A stretch of DNA of 64,000 nt from Funiculus sociatus GB2-C1 (GCF_039962115.1 NZ_JAMPKJ010000003.1:62001-126000); one strand, 5' to 3'; positions 45,304 through 54,737 are shown, counted from the first letter of the stretch. Translations and numbers: made by a program. The notes: generated by a model from the sequence alone, not told the origin.

Positions 45304-47016
45304 CTAGATAGCGATCGCCGCCATTTGCTGAGAACTTTCTTTGAGCATTTGGGCGATCACATCAGCGGGGACAGGACGACTAAAGTAGAACCCCTGACCT
45401 TCTTCACATCCCCGTTTTTGCAGGTAGTCAAGCTGTTCTTGGGTTTCTATGCCCTCTGCCGTAATGTTCAACCGCAGGCTCTTTGCCAGGGCAATGATCG
45501 CATCAGTGACGGCGGCGCTATCAGGATTGGATGTTACATCCTGCACAAATGACCGATCGATCTTGAGCATCGTAACCGGAAAACGCTTCAAGTAGTTCAA
45601 AGAGGAATAGCCAGTGCCAAAATCATCTAAAGCTAGCGATATACCCAGTTCTCGTAATTTCTCTAGAGTATTAACCGATCGCTGAACGTCCCCCATCAAG
45701 AAGCTTTCAGTTACTTCTAGTTCCAAGTAAGATGCTTCCAGTCCGGTTTCCTCAAGGATTTTGCTGACGACTTCGACTAGATTTTGTTGTTCAAACTGTC
45801 GCGCTGACAGATTTACCGATATCCGAATTGCAGGAAGTCCGGCAAGCTGCCAAGCACGAGTTTGGGCGCAGGCAGTTCGCAAAACCCATTCCCCAATTGG
45901 CACAATCGAACCATTGGCTTCTGCAATCGGAATAAACTTGGCGGGAGAAACTAAACCTTGGGTGGGATGTTGCCAGCGAACCAGCGCTTCCATTGCTGTG
46001 ATTTGTCTGCTGTGCAAATCAATCAAGGGTTGGTAATAAACCACCATTTCGTTACGCTCAAGCGCTCCATGTAATTCATTTTCTAATGCCAGTCGTTCCT
46101 GCAACTGAGCATTCACTTCTGGTGAATAGAACTGATATTGGCTACGTCCTTGTTGTTTTGCCTGATATAGCGCCAGACGAGCCTGTTGCAACAGTTTATC
46201 CACACCATTGCGATCTTCTAGGTCATTAACTGCGATACCAATACTGGCTGTAATCCGAATCGAGGTACCCTCTAAAAAGAAGGGTTTTGCTAGCGTACTG
46301 ACTACCAACTGGGATAGCTTGATCGCGCTCTCAAAGGAGGGAATTTCCGTCAGAGCGATCGCAAATTCATCTTCACTTATATGAGCCAAGATATCTGTTT
46401 GACTCGTACAGGTTGTCAAACGCTGGGCAATTGCTCTTAACAGCAAATTTAATGTTTCCTGCTCCAAGGTATGACTCATGTCAGTGAAATCGTCGATACC
46501 CAGCAAAAGCACTGCAACCAGCCGCTGATCGTTTTCAGATTGGGATACTGTCTGATGCAGGCGCTCGCGGAATAAATCTCGATTAGGTAATCCAGTCAGT
46601 GCATCGTAGTTACTGATGTAGTGAATTAATTCATCTAATTTATGAATCGTTTGCGAGGTATCTGCCATCAATGTGCCTGCTTCATCGGCAAACTCTGTGG
46701 GCAGTTCGGGTAATTTTTTGGTATTTAAATAGTCTTGCAATGCAGCAGATGTCAAAATGACCGGGGCGAGGAGGTGGCGTATTGCATACAGAGTGGCTGC
46801 TGTACCCGCTAAGGTAGCCAACAGAGCAATAACCAGAACTCGCACTGTCATTTCCCAGGAATAAGAGTTTGAAATAACGAAAGTAGTCAGTAAGGTTAAA
46901 AGTGGTACGTGAGTGCCTAAAAATGCCACCAACATAATTTTGGCGGTATAACTTCTCTTAAGCAATCCGAACTGAGCTAGGAAGGAGTACAGGGCAAGCT
47001 GGCAATTGAGTTTCAT
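45304..47016 (-). CDS. Membrane GGDEF-EAL protein, probable cyclic-di-GMP phosphodiesterase
   Basis: A 570-residue signalling protein. Two membrane helices (about residues 27-48 and 58-80) precede a short HAMP-like linker. A GGDEF domain (about 130-290) has the degenerate active site ISEDEF in place of GGDEF, so it should not make cyclic-di-GMP. The C-terminal EAL domain (about 305-560) has all the key residues: MEALVRW, LELEVTES, LDDFGTGYSSL, KIDRSFV and AEGIETQ. It is therefore most likely a phosphodiesterase, perhaps allosterically controlled by GTP bound to the GGDEF domain. Confidence 0.92.
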   Translation of the reverse strand: MKLNCQLALYSFLAQFGLLKRSYTAKIMLVAFLGTHVPLLTLLTTFVISNSYSWEMTVRVLVIALLATLAGTAATLYAIRHLLAPVILTSAALQDYLNTKKLPELPTEFADEAGTLMADTSQTIHKLDELIHYISNYDALTGLPNRDLFRERLHQTVSQSENDQRLVAVLLLGIDDFTDMSHTLEQETLNLLLRAIAQRLTTCTSQTDILAHISEDEFAIALTEIPSFESAIKLSQLVVSTLAKPFFLEGTSIRITASIGIAVNDLEDRNGVDKLLQQARLALYQAKQQGRSQYQFYSPEVNAQLQERLALENELHGALERNEMVVYYQPLIDLHSRQITAMEALVRWQHPTQGLVSPAKFIPIAEANGSIVPIGEWVLRTACAQTRAWQLAGLPAIRISVNLSARQFEQQNLVEVVSKILEETGLEASYLELEVTESFLMGDVQRSVNTLEKLRELGISLALDDFGTGYSSLNYLKRFPVTMLKIDRSFVQDVTSNPDSAAVTDAIIALAKSLRLNITAEGIETQEQLDYLQKRGCEEGQGFYFSRPVPADVIAQMLKESSQQMAAIAI

Positions 47017-47398
47017 AGATGCGAAGGGTTGAAAGGGGGTAAATTACTTATTAAGTATTATGGCAAAAGAATATCTGAAATTCGGGAGATAAAGATAATA
47101 TTTTCCTTTGAATCAACCGATATTAGATTATATTTATGACCTTAAATATAGCTAGTTAAGTAAACTAAATTTTAAAATGTTTGATACATCTACCTCCACA
47201 ATACAATTTGGGATCACAAGTGTTGACCGTAGAATCACTGATTTATGAATATATTAAGAATAAATAAAATTTTCATCTCCGACAAATGGGGGAAAGTGAA
47301 GGCGATCGCTAATATTTTTAATCGGTTGTGGAAAGTCTGGGTTAGGTGAAATAGCACCTTGGTAACATCTGTCCGGTTGAGTAGTTTGGATTGAAGCT
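47017..47398. other. AT-rich spacer
   Basis: About 380 bases, AT-rich in its first 250. This stretch is the promoter side of the GGDEF/EAL gene. One HIP1 site lies at about 47303. No gene or RNA is recognised. Confidence 0.4.
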
Positions 47399-47822
47399 AT
47401 GCGCTGGGAATTCGGCCGTAAAAGCAGCAACGTTGAGGACAGGCGCGGGGGTGGGGTTTCTGGACCTCTAGTTGGGGGTGGCATTGGGACAATCGTTCTG
47501 GCGGTGATTGTTGCCCTGTTGGGGGGCGATCCCGGTGCGGTGTTGCAGCAAGGACAAGAACAACTGCCGAGCGATCGCCACCCTGAAGGGAAATGCCACC
47601 TTAATTAATTCTGTTGCTTTCAGTCCCAAGGGGCAAACGTTAGCCAGTGGCAGTTTAGATAATACTATCAAGCTGTGGAATCCCCGCACTGGCGAACTCA
47701 AAAGCACTCTGGCAGGAGATGACAGCCAAGTAAATTCCTTTGCCTTCAGCCCCAATGGGCAAATAGCGAGTGGAAGTAATGACGGCAGCATTAAGATTTG
47801 GCAAGTGCCTACTCAAGAATGA
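47399..47822 (+). pseudogene. Chimeric pseudogene: YpfJ-type metallopeptidase start joined to WD40 end
   Basis: The frame from ATG 47399 encodes MRWEFGRKSSNVEDRRGGGV, followed by a Gly-rich membrane segment (GGGIGTIVLAVIVALLGGDP). This is the standard N-terminus of the YpfJ/neutral zinc metallopeptidase family, whose catalytic HExxH domain would follow. Instead, at the octamer GCGATCGC (47571-47578), the sequence turns in another frame into the last two WD40 blades of a protein like the one at 44.0-45.1 kb (INSVAFSPKGQTLASGSLDN and so on, ending with QVPTQE). Neither half is functional. Confidence 0.75.
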
Positions 47823-48019
47823 GAAGAAAGGTTTTTCGAGATTAACAATTTCCACTGCCTAAGGTGCTAACTTTTGACACGTTTGCTGCCTTGTCCTTTG
47901 CAGTTCAAATTCAAAAACGCGATCGCCCATTTGAATAATTTACTACTCTCGCCGCCAGCAACTACACTGTAGATTTTGAGGGTCAGACGTAAATAACCTG
48001 CAACAGAGGTGAGTGAGCC
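47823..48019. other. Spacer before the RCK gene
   Basis: About 200 bases with one HIP1 site and an AGAGGTGAGTGAGCC stretch before ATG 48020 acting as ribosome-binding site. Nothing else is recognised. Confidence 0.35.
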
Positions 48020-48727
48020 ATGTACGTATTGATTGGTGGAGCAGGGCTGGTCGGGCTGAACTTAGCCCAACAATTAGTAGAATTGGGACACACGGTTGCC
48101 GTCATCGATCCCGATCCCACCGCCTGCCGATATGCTCGTGAACAAGTAGGAGCGATGGCTTTTGAAGGCAGTGCCGTCAGTACGCAAGTGCTAATAGAAG
48201 CAGGCATTCGCAAGGCAAATGCGCTTGTTGCCGCCCTCCGCAATGATGCTTTAAATCTGGCAATGGTGACACTTGCCAAGCACTATGGCGTCTCCCATAT
48301 CGTGACTCGGATGCGCCAAAGTGATTTTGCCGAACCTTATCGGATTGCCGGAGCGCATCATGTCATCAGTACGGTTGACCTAGCCGTGACCACGATGGTA
48401 AATGCGATCGAATATCCCCAAGTAGAATCGATGATGCACTTTGAGCAGGGTCAGGTAGAAGTCTTCAAACTCAAAGTGCCGCCGGAGTCTGACATTGCGG
48501 GTCGTACCGTGTTACAAGTCGCTCAGGATTCCCGGTTTCCCAGTGGTTCCTTAATTATTGGCTATCAATCCCATTCCCAAACCGATCTCGTCATTCCGAA
48601 TGGCAAGACAGTGCTAGAGGCGGGAGCCACCGTGCTAGTCGTCACTAAATCGGAAAAGTTACATCAGGTGATTGATTTCTTAGGTTTGTGTTCTAGTCAT
48701 CTTCCAAACTTAGAAGTTGCTCGTTAA
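48020..48727 (+). CDS. TrkA/RCK-type NAD-binding potassium-transport regulator
   Basis: A 235-residue regulatory subunit. The Rossmann RCK_N domain shows the dinucleotide motif LIGGAGLVGLNLA at the N-terminus, an acidic strand end VIDPDP (about residue 34), and NDALNLAM and VTRMRQSDF further on. An RCK_C domain occupies about 140-225. Such proteins gate K+ channels or transporters by NAD(H), ATP or c-di-AMP. Its last 35 bases overlap the end of the antiporter gene on the other strand. Confidence 0.88.
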   Translation: MYVLIGGAGLVGLNLAQQLVELGHTVAVIDPDPTACRYAREQVGAMAFEGSAVSTQVLIEAGIRKANALVAALRNDALNLAMVTLAKHYGVSHIVTRMRQSDFAEPYRIAGAHHVISTVDLAVTTMVNAIEYPQVESMMHFEQGQVEVFKLKVPPESDIAGRTVLQVAQDSRFPSGSLIIGYQSHSQTDLVIPNGKTVLEAGATVLVVTKSEKLHQVIDFLGLCSSHLPNLEVAR

Positions 48728-50309
48728 TGGTTTTGATGCGTTCTTGCACCACTTCTTCTGAGAGAATTCGCCGGCGGAGGGCATCATTGAGTACCTGCTT
48801 TTCTGCTAACAGTAATTGCCGACGAATCGAGTCTAATTTTATGTGATCGCTACTTTCAGCAGCAGCATCTTCGGGACGCTGATTATATATCTCCCGCAAC
48901 GTTCTTTCAGAAGCTGCCACTCGCACCTGATAAGCGGCTCGCATCTCTTCGTAGATTGATTTTGGTAAAACTCCCGATTTCAAGAGACTTTCTAACTCAT
49001 CCTGCGCTGCTTTGGAAGTCATCAATTGAGCTTGCAATTCTTCGATCTGCTGTCGTGATTCGGAATGGCGATCGAGCTTTAAACGTCGTACAAACCCAGG
49101 TAAACTTATTCCTTGCCCCACCAACGACAGCAGCACAATCCCTAAGACAATCACAACCAGCTGATCTCGCCCTGGCAAATTAGCGGGTAAGCTTAACGCC
49201 AAGGCGGTTGAAAGCGAGCCTTTAATATTGCCTAAAAAGAGAACGTGCCGCCATTTCACCGGAATGGGTTTGTCAAAAAAACGCACCAAGTCCAAGAGTG
49301 GATAAACGGTGAGAGCCCTCCCGACTTGGTAGGCAATCAGTGCTAGGAGAACGGTTGGAAGCGTCTGCCAAAGGGTGATGAGATTAATTTCTAAGCCGAT
49401 GAGTAAGAAAATAAAGGTATTGACACCAAACCCGGCGAATTCCCAGAAACTGAACAAGGTTACTTGAGTGGAAGCCGAGGTACTGCGAGAAACCCCCAGG
49501 TTGCCCACAATTAGCCCTGCCACCACAACGGCAACCACACCGGATACGTGGAAAAATTCGCCTAGTTGAAAGGCTCCCAGCGCTACGGCAATCGTGAGTA
49601 GAATCACGCTGAGAGGATCGTCTGCTTGGCTAAATAAACCAATACTCAGGTAGCCCAAGGCTAAGCCGACTAAGATTCCGCCGACGATTACGAACAAAAA
49701 TTCCTGTACGACATCGAGGGGCGTTAATGACCCGGTTGAATTTGCAGTCAAGATCAGGCTAAATAAAACCAGCGCCACATCATCGTTGACTAAGCTTTCA
49801 CCCTCTACGAGAGTGACCAGTCGGTGGGGAACAGACACTTCCTTGAAAACCGCAATGACTAAGGCGGTATCTGTAATTGACAAAATGACCCCAACCAGTA
49901 AAGCGGGTACCCAATCTAAACCCAGTTCTAGTTTCAGCAAGACTGAGGTGATAGCAGCGCAGAAGGGAAAGCCCACTCCTGCTAACAAGGCAATGGGTTT
50001 AAACGTGCTGCGTAGACGACTGATGTCGGTATTAATTGCCGATTCAAAAAGTAGAATCGGCAAAAAAAGATTAAAAATCAGAGAAGAATCCAGACGGATG
50101 CGACCCGGCAAAAGCTCTGTAATCGCTAAACCTGCCAATACTAACCCTGTAATGTAGGGAATCCGTAATCGTCGAGATAGTAGGGCAACCCCGGTGGCAA
50201 CCAGCAACAAGACGATCAGAAAAATTACTAATTCAGCAACAGTTCCCTGGTTGTCGCTGCCTGCCACCGTCGGGACTGCCATGAGCGATCGCTCGCTTAG
50301 CCACTGCAT
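48693..50309 (-). CDS. Na+(K+)/H+ antiporter, CPA1 (NhaP-type)
   Basis: A 538-residue antiporter exchanging sodium or potassium for protons. About twelve hydrophobic helices are followed by a helical cytoplasmic tail of about 120 residues. The ion-binding region shows LVEGESLVNDDVALVLFSLI (about residue 168), with the ND pair of the CPA1 family, and GRALTVYPLLD and GNIKGSLSTALALSLP (about 362). The convergent RCK gene overlaps its 3' end by 35 bp, suggesting joint control of cation balance, though mRNAs from both strands would collide there. Confidence 0.92.
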   Translation of the reverse strand: MQWLSERSLMAVPTVAGSDNQGTVAELVIFLIVLLLVATGVALLSRRLRIPYITGLVLAGLAITELLPGRIRLDSSLIFNLFLPILLFESAINTDISRLRSTFKPIALLAGVGFPFCAAITSVLLKLELGLDWVPALLVGVILSITDTALVIAVFKEVSVPHRLVTLVEGESLVNDDVALVLFSLILTANSTGSLTPLDVVQEFLFVIVGGILVGLALGYLSIGLFSQADDPLSVILLTIAVALGAFQLGEFFHVSGVVAVVVAGLIVGNLGVSRSTSASTQVTLFSFWEFAGFGVNTFIFLLIGLEINLITLWQTLPTVLLALIAYQVGRALTVYPLLDLVRFFDKPIPVKWRHVLFLGNIKGSLSTALALSLPANLPGRDQLVVIVLGIVLLSLVGQGISLPGFVRRLKLDRHSESRQQIEELQAQLMTSKAAQDELESLLKSGVLPKSIYEEMRAAYQVRVAASERTLREIYNQRPEDAAAESSDHIKLDSIRRQLLLAEKQVLNDALRRRILSEEVVQERIKTINEQLLSLEDD

Positions 50310-50492
50310 AGCACGTACTCACAAGTGATGAACGATACATCTAGGGTCAGGTTCTACAGAACTGCCCTTAGTATCTTAAAGGATGAGCTACGATGCTTTT
50401 GTTCTAAGTTATAGCGATCGCAATAGAATACCAAATTGAGGGGAACAAAGCGATCACCTACTATGTTAGGGGCAGAATTAATCAGCCGATGA

Positions 50493-51896
50493 CTATACCA
50501 TTTCCTCCAGTTCTTTACCTTTAGTTTCTTTAATCAGCAGCAAAACGAAGAACAGGGAAATCGCAGCAGCGGTAGTATATAGACCATAGGCAAAACCTAA
50601 ACCCACATCCTTGAGGGGCGGAAAGGTGGTGGATACCGCAAAGTTGGCAATCCACTGGGCAGCGGCAGCTAATGATAGGGCAGCCCCACGAATCCGATTG
50701 TTAAACATTTCTCCTAGCATCACCCAAACGACTGGCCCCCAAGAGAAGCCGAAGCAGAAGACGTAGAGGTTAGCAGCTAGCAGAGCAATTATGCCAGAGT
50801 TTCCGGTTAGGGCGGGGTTCCCGGCGGCATCTAGGGGCGCGCTGCCAAAGGTTGTCGCCAGGGTTCCCAGCGTCAGAGTCATGCCCAGAGAACCCAGAAT
50901 CAGTAGAGGTTTGCGTCCAAACTTGTCCACGAAAGCGATCGCTACTAGCGTTGTCACAATATTGGTGACACTGGTAATCACCGTAATCCACAACGAATCC
51001 TTTTCGGAAAAGCCCACCGCCTGCCACAGCACGCTGCTGTAGTAGAAAATCACGTTAATCCCCACCAACTGTTGTAGAACAGATAACCCAATACCAATCC
51101 AGACAATCGATAGTAAACCATGCCTGCCTACTAAATCGGACAGTTGAGGTTTGCGTTCTCGCAATACCGTCTGCCGGATCTCCTGTACTTTAGCCTGAAC
51201 ATCCCCACCCAAAACCTTTGCCAAAACGGAAGCTGCTTCTGCTTCCCGTCCTTGGGCAACCAAGTAGCGGGGTGACTCTGGAATCCTCAGTGCGCCTACT
51301 GCGTAGGCAATGGCAGCTGGGATCTCAGTCCAGAACATCCAACGCCAAGCCGGGACTCCGAACCAGAAGGGCGCTTCAGCGGAACCAGCAGCGACAGCGA
51401 TGAAGTAGTCGCACAGCAAGGCGATGAATATCCCGGTAACGATCGCAAGTTGCTGGAGAGAACCGAGTCGTCCGCGCAAGTGTGCAGGGGAAACTTCGGC
51501 AATGTAAGCAGGAGCAATAACACTGGCAGCACCGACAGCCACTCCACCCACTAATCGCCAAACCATGAAATCCCAAATATTAAAGGCAATACCGGAACCT
51601 ACGGCGCTGATCAAAAACATAATAGCAGCGACGATCATCGTTTTTACCCGCCCATAACGATCGGCAAGCTGCCCGGCAAAGAAGGCTCCCACTGCTGAAC
51701 CCAATAGTGCGGAGGAAACGGCGAATCCCGTTGCCACACTACCCACTTGAAAATCTTTTCCCAAAGCTGCTACCGCACCATTAATTACCGCAGTATCAAA
51801 GCCAAATAAAAAGCCGCCAATAGCAGCCACCAGCGCCAGCATCAAAACATAAGATGTGCTGGCTTTAGACATAACAGGTTTGTTATCAATAGTCAT
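50493..51896 (-). CDS. Sugar porter, MFS (GlcP-type glucose transporter)
   Basis: A 467-residue transporter with twelve helices, importing a hexose (glucose or fructose) with protons. Family motifs: FGFDTAVINGA (about residue 28), DRYGRVK (about 83), PAYIAEVSPAHLRGRLGSLQ (about 130), PESPRYLVAQGR (about 206), QQLVGINVIFYY (about 275), DKFGRKPLLI (about 325) and PVVWVMLGE (about 387). The C-terminal KETKGKELEEM is also typical. Substrate identity is by family only. Confidence 0.93.
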   Translation of the reverse strand: MTIDNKPVMSKASTSYVLMLALVAAIGGFLFGFDTAVINGAVAALGKDFQVGSVATGFAVSSALLGSAVGAFFAGQLADRYGRVKTMIVAAIMFLISAVGSGIAFNIWDFMVWRLVGGVAVGAASVIAPAYIAEVSPAHLRGRLGSLQQLAIVTGIFIALLCDYFIAVAAGSAEAPFWFGVPAWRWMFWTEIPAAIAYAVGALRIPESPRYLVAQGREAEAASVLAKVLGGDVQAKVQEIRQTVLRERKPQLSDLVGRHGLLSIVWIGIGLSVLQQLVGINVIFYYSSVLWQAVGFSEKDSLWITVITSVTNIVTTLVAIAFVDKFGRKPLLILGSLGMTLTLGTLATTFGSAPLDAAGNPALTGNSGIIALLAANLYVFCFGFSWGPVVWVMLGEMFNNRIRGAALSLAAAAQWIANFAVSTTFPPLKDVGLGFAYGLYTTAAAISLFFVLLLIKETKGKELEEMV

Positions 51897-52580
51897 TTGT
51901 GAATTTCCCAGTCGAACTTGAATGCACAGTTAAATTGTTTTTGGTATGCTCAACCATGCGAAAATTGAAACAAAAAGCTTGCCAAGGGATAGAAAGCAAC
52001 CTATAAGTTGCTTTCTATCCCGGCAATCTCTCATGTACGAGGGCAATTTTTACTTTTATGAACTATGGTGACAATGAGCGGATTTGTGTGATACTTCAGC
52101 TTCCGTGTTTAATGGGAGAACTGATATAAACTGGATTATGAAAAGGATGTAAATTTATTTGTCACCATAAGAACATTGTTTGACCTCATACCGTTACTAG
52201 CATCAACCTTTAGGATTAAAGCGGCGAACGTGTAAGAAACTGTAAGATTCAGTGAAGAAACTTAACACAACAGCCTGACTGAAGTAAATGTCTGAAAATA
52301 CAAATTCTTCAAGTTAAAAATTCTATTTGAAATTAGAGATAAGAAGAGGGATTTATCTAGAAACAAACCCTCACCTCAAAAATACACCATTTATAGCAAT
52401 TCTATTTGAGTTGTGAGGTGCCAGCCCTTCAGATACCCGACTTCTTTAGAGAAGTCGGGTATCTCGCCTTCAGAAAGCAGTTTTACAACTCAAGTAGGAT
52501 TGCTATATAACAATTACCAATTAGTATCACAAAAGTTAGTATCTTTATAATGACGGCATTATAAATACATCCATGTTGCA
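51897..52580. other. Long spacer with MITE-like element
   Basis: The stretch holds the MITE-like copy described at 52392-52507. Before it lies a repeat of AAGCAACCTATAAGTTGCTT (an 8-bp inverted repeat near 51997-52016) and AT-rich DNA that must carry the promoter of the sugar transporter. No gene is recognised. Confidence 0.45.
52392..52507. mobile_element. MITE-like palindromic element, copy 2
   Basis: The termini TATAGCAATTCTA (52392-52404) and TAGGATTGCTATA (52495-52507) match those of the copy at 1560-1673. Inside is a perfect hairpin, GATACCCGACTTCT-TTA-GAGAAGTCGGGTATC, unrelated to the core of copy 1. The outer arms extend inward (TTGAGTTGT with ACAACTCAA), so almost the whole element folds on itself. 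Confidence 0.65.
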
Positions 52581-53453
52581 ATGAAGAAACTATTAGTCAC
52601 AGGTGCCAGTGGTTTTTTGGGATGGCATCTTTGCCAAGCTCAACAAGAATGGGAAATTTATGGAACCTATTTTTCCCATTCAATAGACATTCCCGGCGTA
52701 AACATATTGAAAGTTGACTTAAAAGATTTTCAGGAACTAAAGCGTATTTTTAGCCAAATTAAACCAGATGCAGTTATTCATACTGCTGCACAATCTAGCC
52801 CAAATTATTGTCAAAATAATCCTGAAGAAACCCACTTAATCAACGTAACAGCATCTGCCAATATTGCCGGACTTTGCGCGGATTATTCTATCCCTTGCGT
52901 TTTCACTTCAACCGATCTGGTTTTCAATGGCTTAAACCCTCCCTATAAAGAAACAGATTCGGTGTCTCCTGTCAACCTATACGGCGAACAAAAAGTCATG
53001 GCAGAGTCAGGAATGTTAGAACGTTATCCGATGACCGCAGTTTGCCGTATGCCTTTAATGTTTGGGAATGCAACACCCACAGCCATCAGCTTTATTCAGC
53101 CATTTATCGAAACTTTGAAAGAGGGAAAAGAGCTACGTTTATTTATAGATGAATTCCGCACTCCAGTTAGTGGGGTAACTGCGGCTCAAGGGCTTTTATT
53201 GGCATTAGATAAAGTCCGTGGAATCATTCATTTAGGTGGGAAAGAACGAATATCGCGTTATGATTTTGGTCGGTTATTAGTGGAGGTGTTTAAGCTTCCT
53301 GAAGTAGGGCTTAAATCCGGCAAGCAAAAAGATGTGAAAATGGCTGCACCACGACCACCGGATGTTTCTTTAGATAGTTCAAAAGCTTTTGAATTAGGAT
53401 ATTCTCCTTTATCTGTGTGGGAAGAGTTAGAGGCTTTACGGGAGAAGGTTTGA
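52581..53453 (+). CDS. SDR-family sugar-nucleotide reductase (RmlD-like)
   Basis: A 290-residue NAD(P)-dependent oxidoreductase resembling dTDP-4-dehydrorhamnose reductase or a related epimerase. It has KKLLVTGASGFLGWHL (N-terminal dinucleotide motif), AVIHTAAQSSPNYC (about residue 65), STDLVFNG (about 110) and the catalytic YGEQKVMAE (about 132), which is Y-x-x-x-K-like. It could reduce or epimerise a deoxysugar for cell-surface glycans. No other rhamnose genes are adjacent, so substrate is unclear. Confidence 0.85.
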   Translation: MKKLLVTGASGFLGWHLCQAQQEWEIYGTYFSHSIDIPGVNILKVDLKDFQELKRIFSQIKPDAVIHTAAQSSPNYCQNNPEETHLINVTASANIAGLCADYSIPCVFTSTDLVFNGLNPPYKETDSVSPVNLYGEQKVMAESGMLERYPMTAVCRMPLMFGNATPTAISFIQPFIETLKEGKELRLFIDEFRTPVSGVTAAQGLLLALDKVRGIIHLGGKERISRYDFGRLLVEVFKLPEVGLKSGKQKDVKMAAPRPPDVSLDSSKAFELGYSPLSVWEELEALREKV

Positions 53454-53461
53454 TAAATGTC

Positions 53462-53590
53462 CTGGCGAATAGAATTCGCGGCTACACATACAAAACCCGC
53501 CGACGCGGGTTTCAATTTATTAATAAATGGTCTGGCGAATAGAATTCGCGGCTACACATACAAAACCCGCCGTCGCGGGTTTCAATTTAT
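53462..53590. repeat. Two tandem 59-bp repeats
   Basis: Copies 53462-53520 and 53532-53590 differ by one base (GAC versus GTC). Each carries GCGAATAGAATTCGC, a nearly symmetrical motif, and an AAACCCGC/GCGGGTTT hairpin. A decayed inverted relative is at about 4255-4300. The repeats lie right after the SDR stop and in front of the convergent DUF1648 gene. Confidence 0.85.
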
Positions 53591-53598
53591 AAGCTTAA

Positions 53599-54111
53599 CT
53601 AACGAGCCTGATACGCTTGCAAAAAATACAGCCCATTTGTGACCAAAAACAGTGGCATTACTACACGGAAAAAATCGACAGTCAATTCAGCCGAATGACC
53701 CAAACTTATCTGGATAATCTGCCATTCTATAAATGCAAATATCCACATAAATTCTGCCTTATTCCAGTCTAATAAGTTAATAGCTAGCTGATATTGTTTA
53801 GCTACATTTTGCTCTGTAATTCCCCAAATATAATTAAAAGTATGGGGAAACTGACGCAGCACTGTAAACGCTACATAAACTAAAATAGATAAGCTGGGGA
53901 AAAGCCAGATTAATTTTTTGCTACCCGTTGCATCTGGTTTGCCTCCCATCTCAAAATGGATGGGAATACTGTTGGGTAGATTTGCCCAAGATTGCAGGGT
54001 GATTACAATGATGCAGAAAATCCCTGCAACTACGGCTATTTCTAACATCCAACTAATAGGCGATCGCGCGATTTTCAAAATCGGTCGTTGATTTGATGGA
54101 TTCCTAGTCAT
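53599..54111 (-). CDS. DUF1648-containing membrane protein
   Basis: A 170-residue protein with four membrane helices. The DUF1648 signature is seen after the first helix as WANLPNSIPIHFEMGGKPDA, followed by TGSKKLIWLFP. This domain is shared with SdpI-type immunity proteins, but the SdpI part is not recognised here. The start is set at MTRNPSNQR; an ATG 60 bases upstream adds an unlikely leader. It is convergent with the SDR gene. Confidence 0.75.
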   Translation of the reverse strand: MTRNPSNQRPILKIARSPISWMLEIAVVAGIFCIIVITLQSWANLPNSIPIHFEMGGKPDATGSKKLIWLFPSLSILVYVAFTVLRQFPHTFNYIWGITEQNVAKQYQLAINLLDWNKAEFMWIFAFIEWQIIQISLGHSAELTVDFFRVVMPLFLVTNGLYFLQAYQAR

Positions 54112-54275
54112 AGGGTTAATTGCTACGCGAGAAGGGCATATATTTAAAACACAGTTTATCTTTAAAGTCAATTGCCATAATTAGAGAAAAGTTGGTAAAG
54201 CCATCAATCTTAACATTGGCAGATGGAGGGTTGATGAGCTACAACCAAATGGAAAGCATAGCCAACGGGTGACTT

Positions 54276-54674
54276 ATGGTACTTGAATTTATTACAGCAG
54301 CAAAGATTGCAGAAATTGTCTTCGGCGGCATGATCGGAGGCGGTGCTGGTAAGTTAACCGAAATGGCAATCGAGAAACTACGTCAGAAGATTAAGAATAA
54401 ATTACGGGGCAATCCAGACGCAGAAAGAGCCATTCAAGCTGTTGAGCAAGGCTCCAAGCCAGAATTAGTGCAGGTTACGGAATATTTGCAGGCTTGCATG
54501 GATAAAGAGCCAGCATTTGCTCAAGAGATTCAGATGATGGCTAAAGAAATTCAAATTAGCAACACTCAGGACAATAGCAAGACTCAGATTAACCGGGATA
54601 ATGCCAAGGGCTATCAAGTAGAAACAGTTAATTCTGAAAGTGTGCAGTTTGGTGACACCATCAACAACCACTGA
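54276..54674 (+). CDS. NLR-associated small protein with RHIM-like C-terminus
   Basis: A 132-residue protein directly before an NB-ARC/TPR gene. Residues 8-25 form a hydrophobic Gly-rich segment. Residues about 28-92 are an amphipathic helical region (AIEKLRQKIKNKLRGNPDAE). The tail (about 95-132) is polar, rich in Asn/Gln and ends VQFGDTINNH, which resembles the RHIM/amyloid-signalling core V-Q-V-G-x-x-N. Cyanobacterial NLRs often carry such tails on a partner gene or domain to pass a signal by templated amyloid formation. The frame is the same as that of the next gene, and only one TGA (54672-54674) separates them. Confidence 0.78.
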   Translation: MVLEFITAAKIAEIVFGGMIGGGAGKLTEMAIEKLRQKIKNKLRGNPDAERAIQAVEQGSKPELVQVTEYLQACMDKEPAFAQEIQMMAKEIQISNTQDNSKTQINRDNAKGYQVETVNSESVQFGDTINNH

Positions 54675-54737
54675 CTGCTGGTAGACAATCAAGGAACTAA
54701 CCCTCAACCAGTTCAAAACTCAGCTAACGTCGATGAA

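Noticed and set aside
47254-47484. Minus-strand frame opposite the metallopeptidase relic
   Set aside because: It is antisense to the recognisable YpfJ-type N-terminus and is Pro/Arg-rich as expected from a shadow frame.
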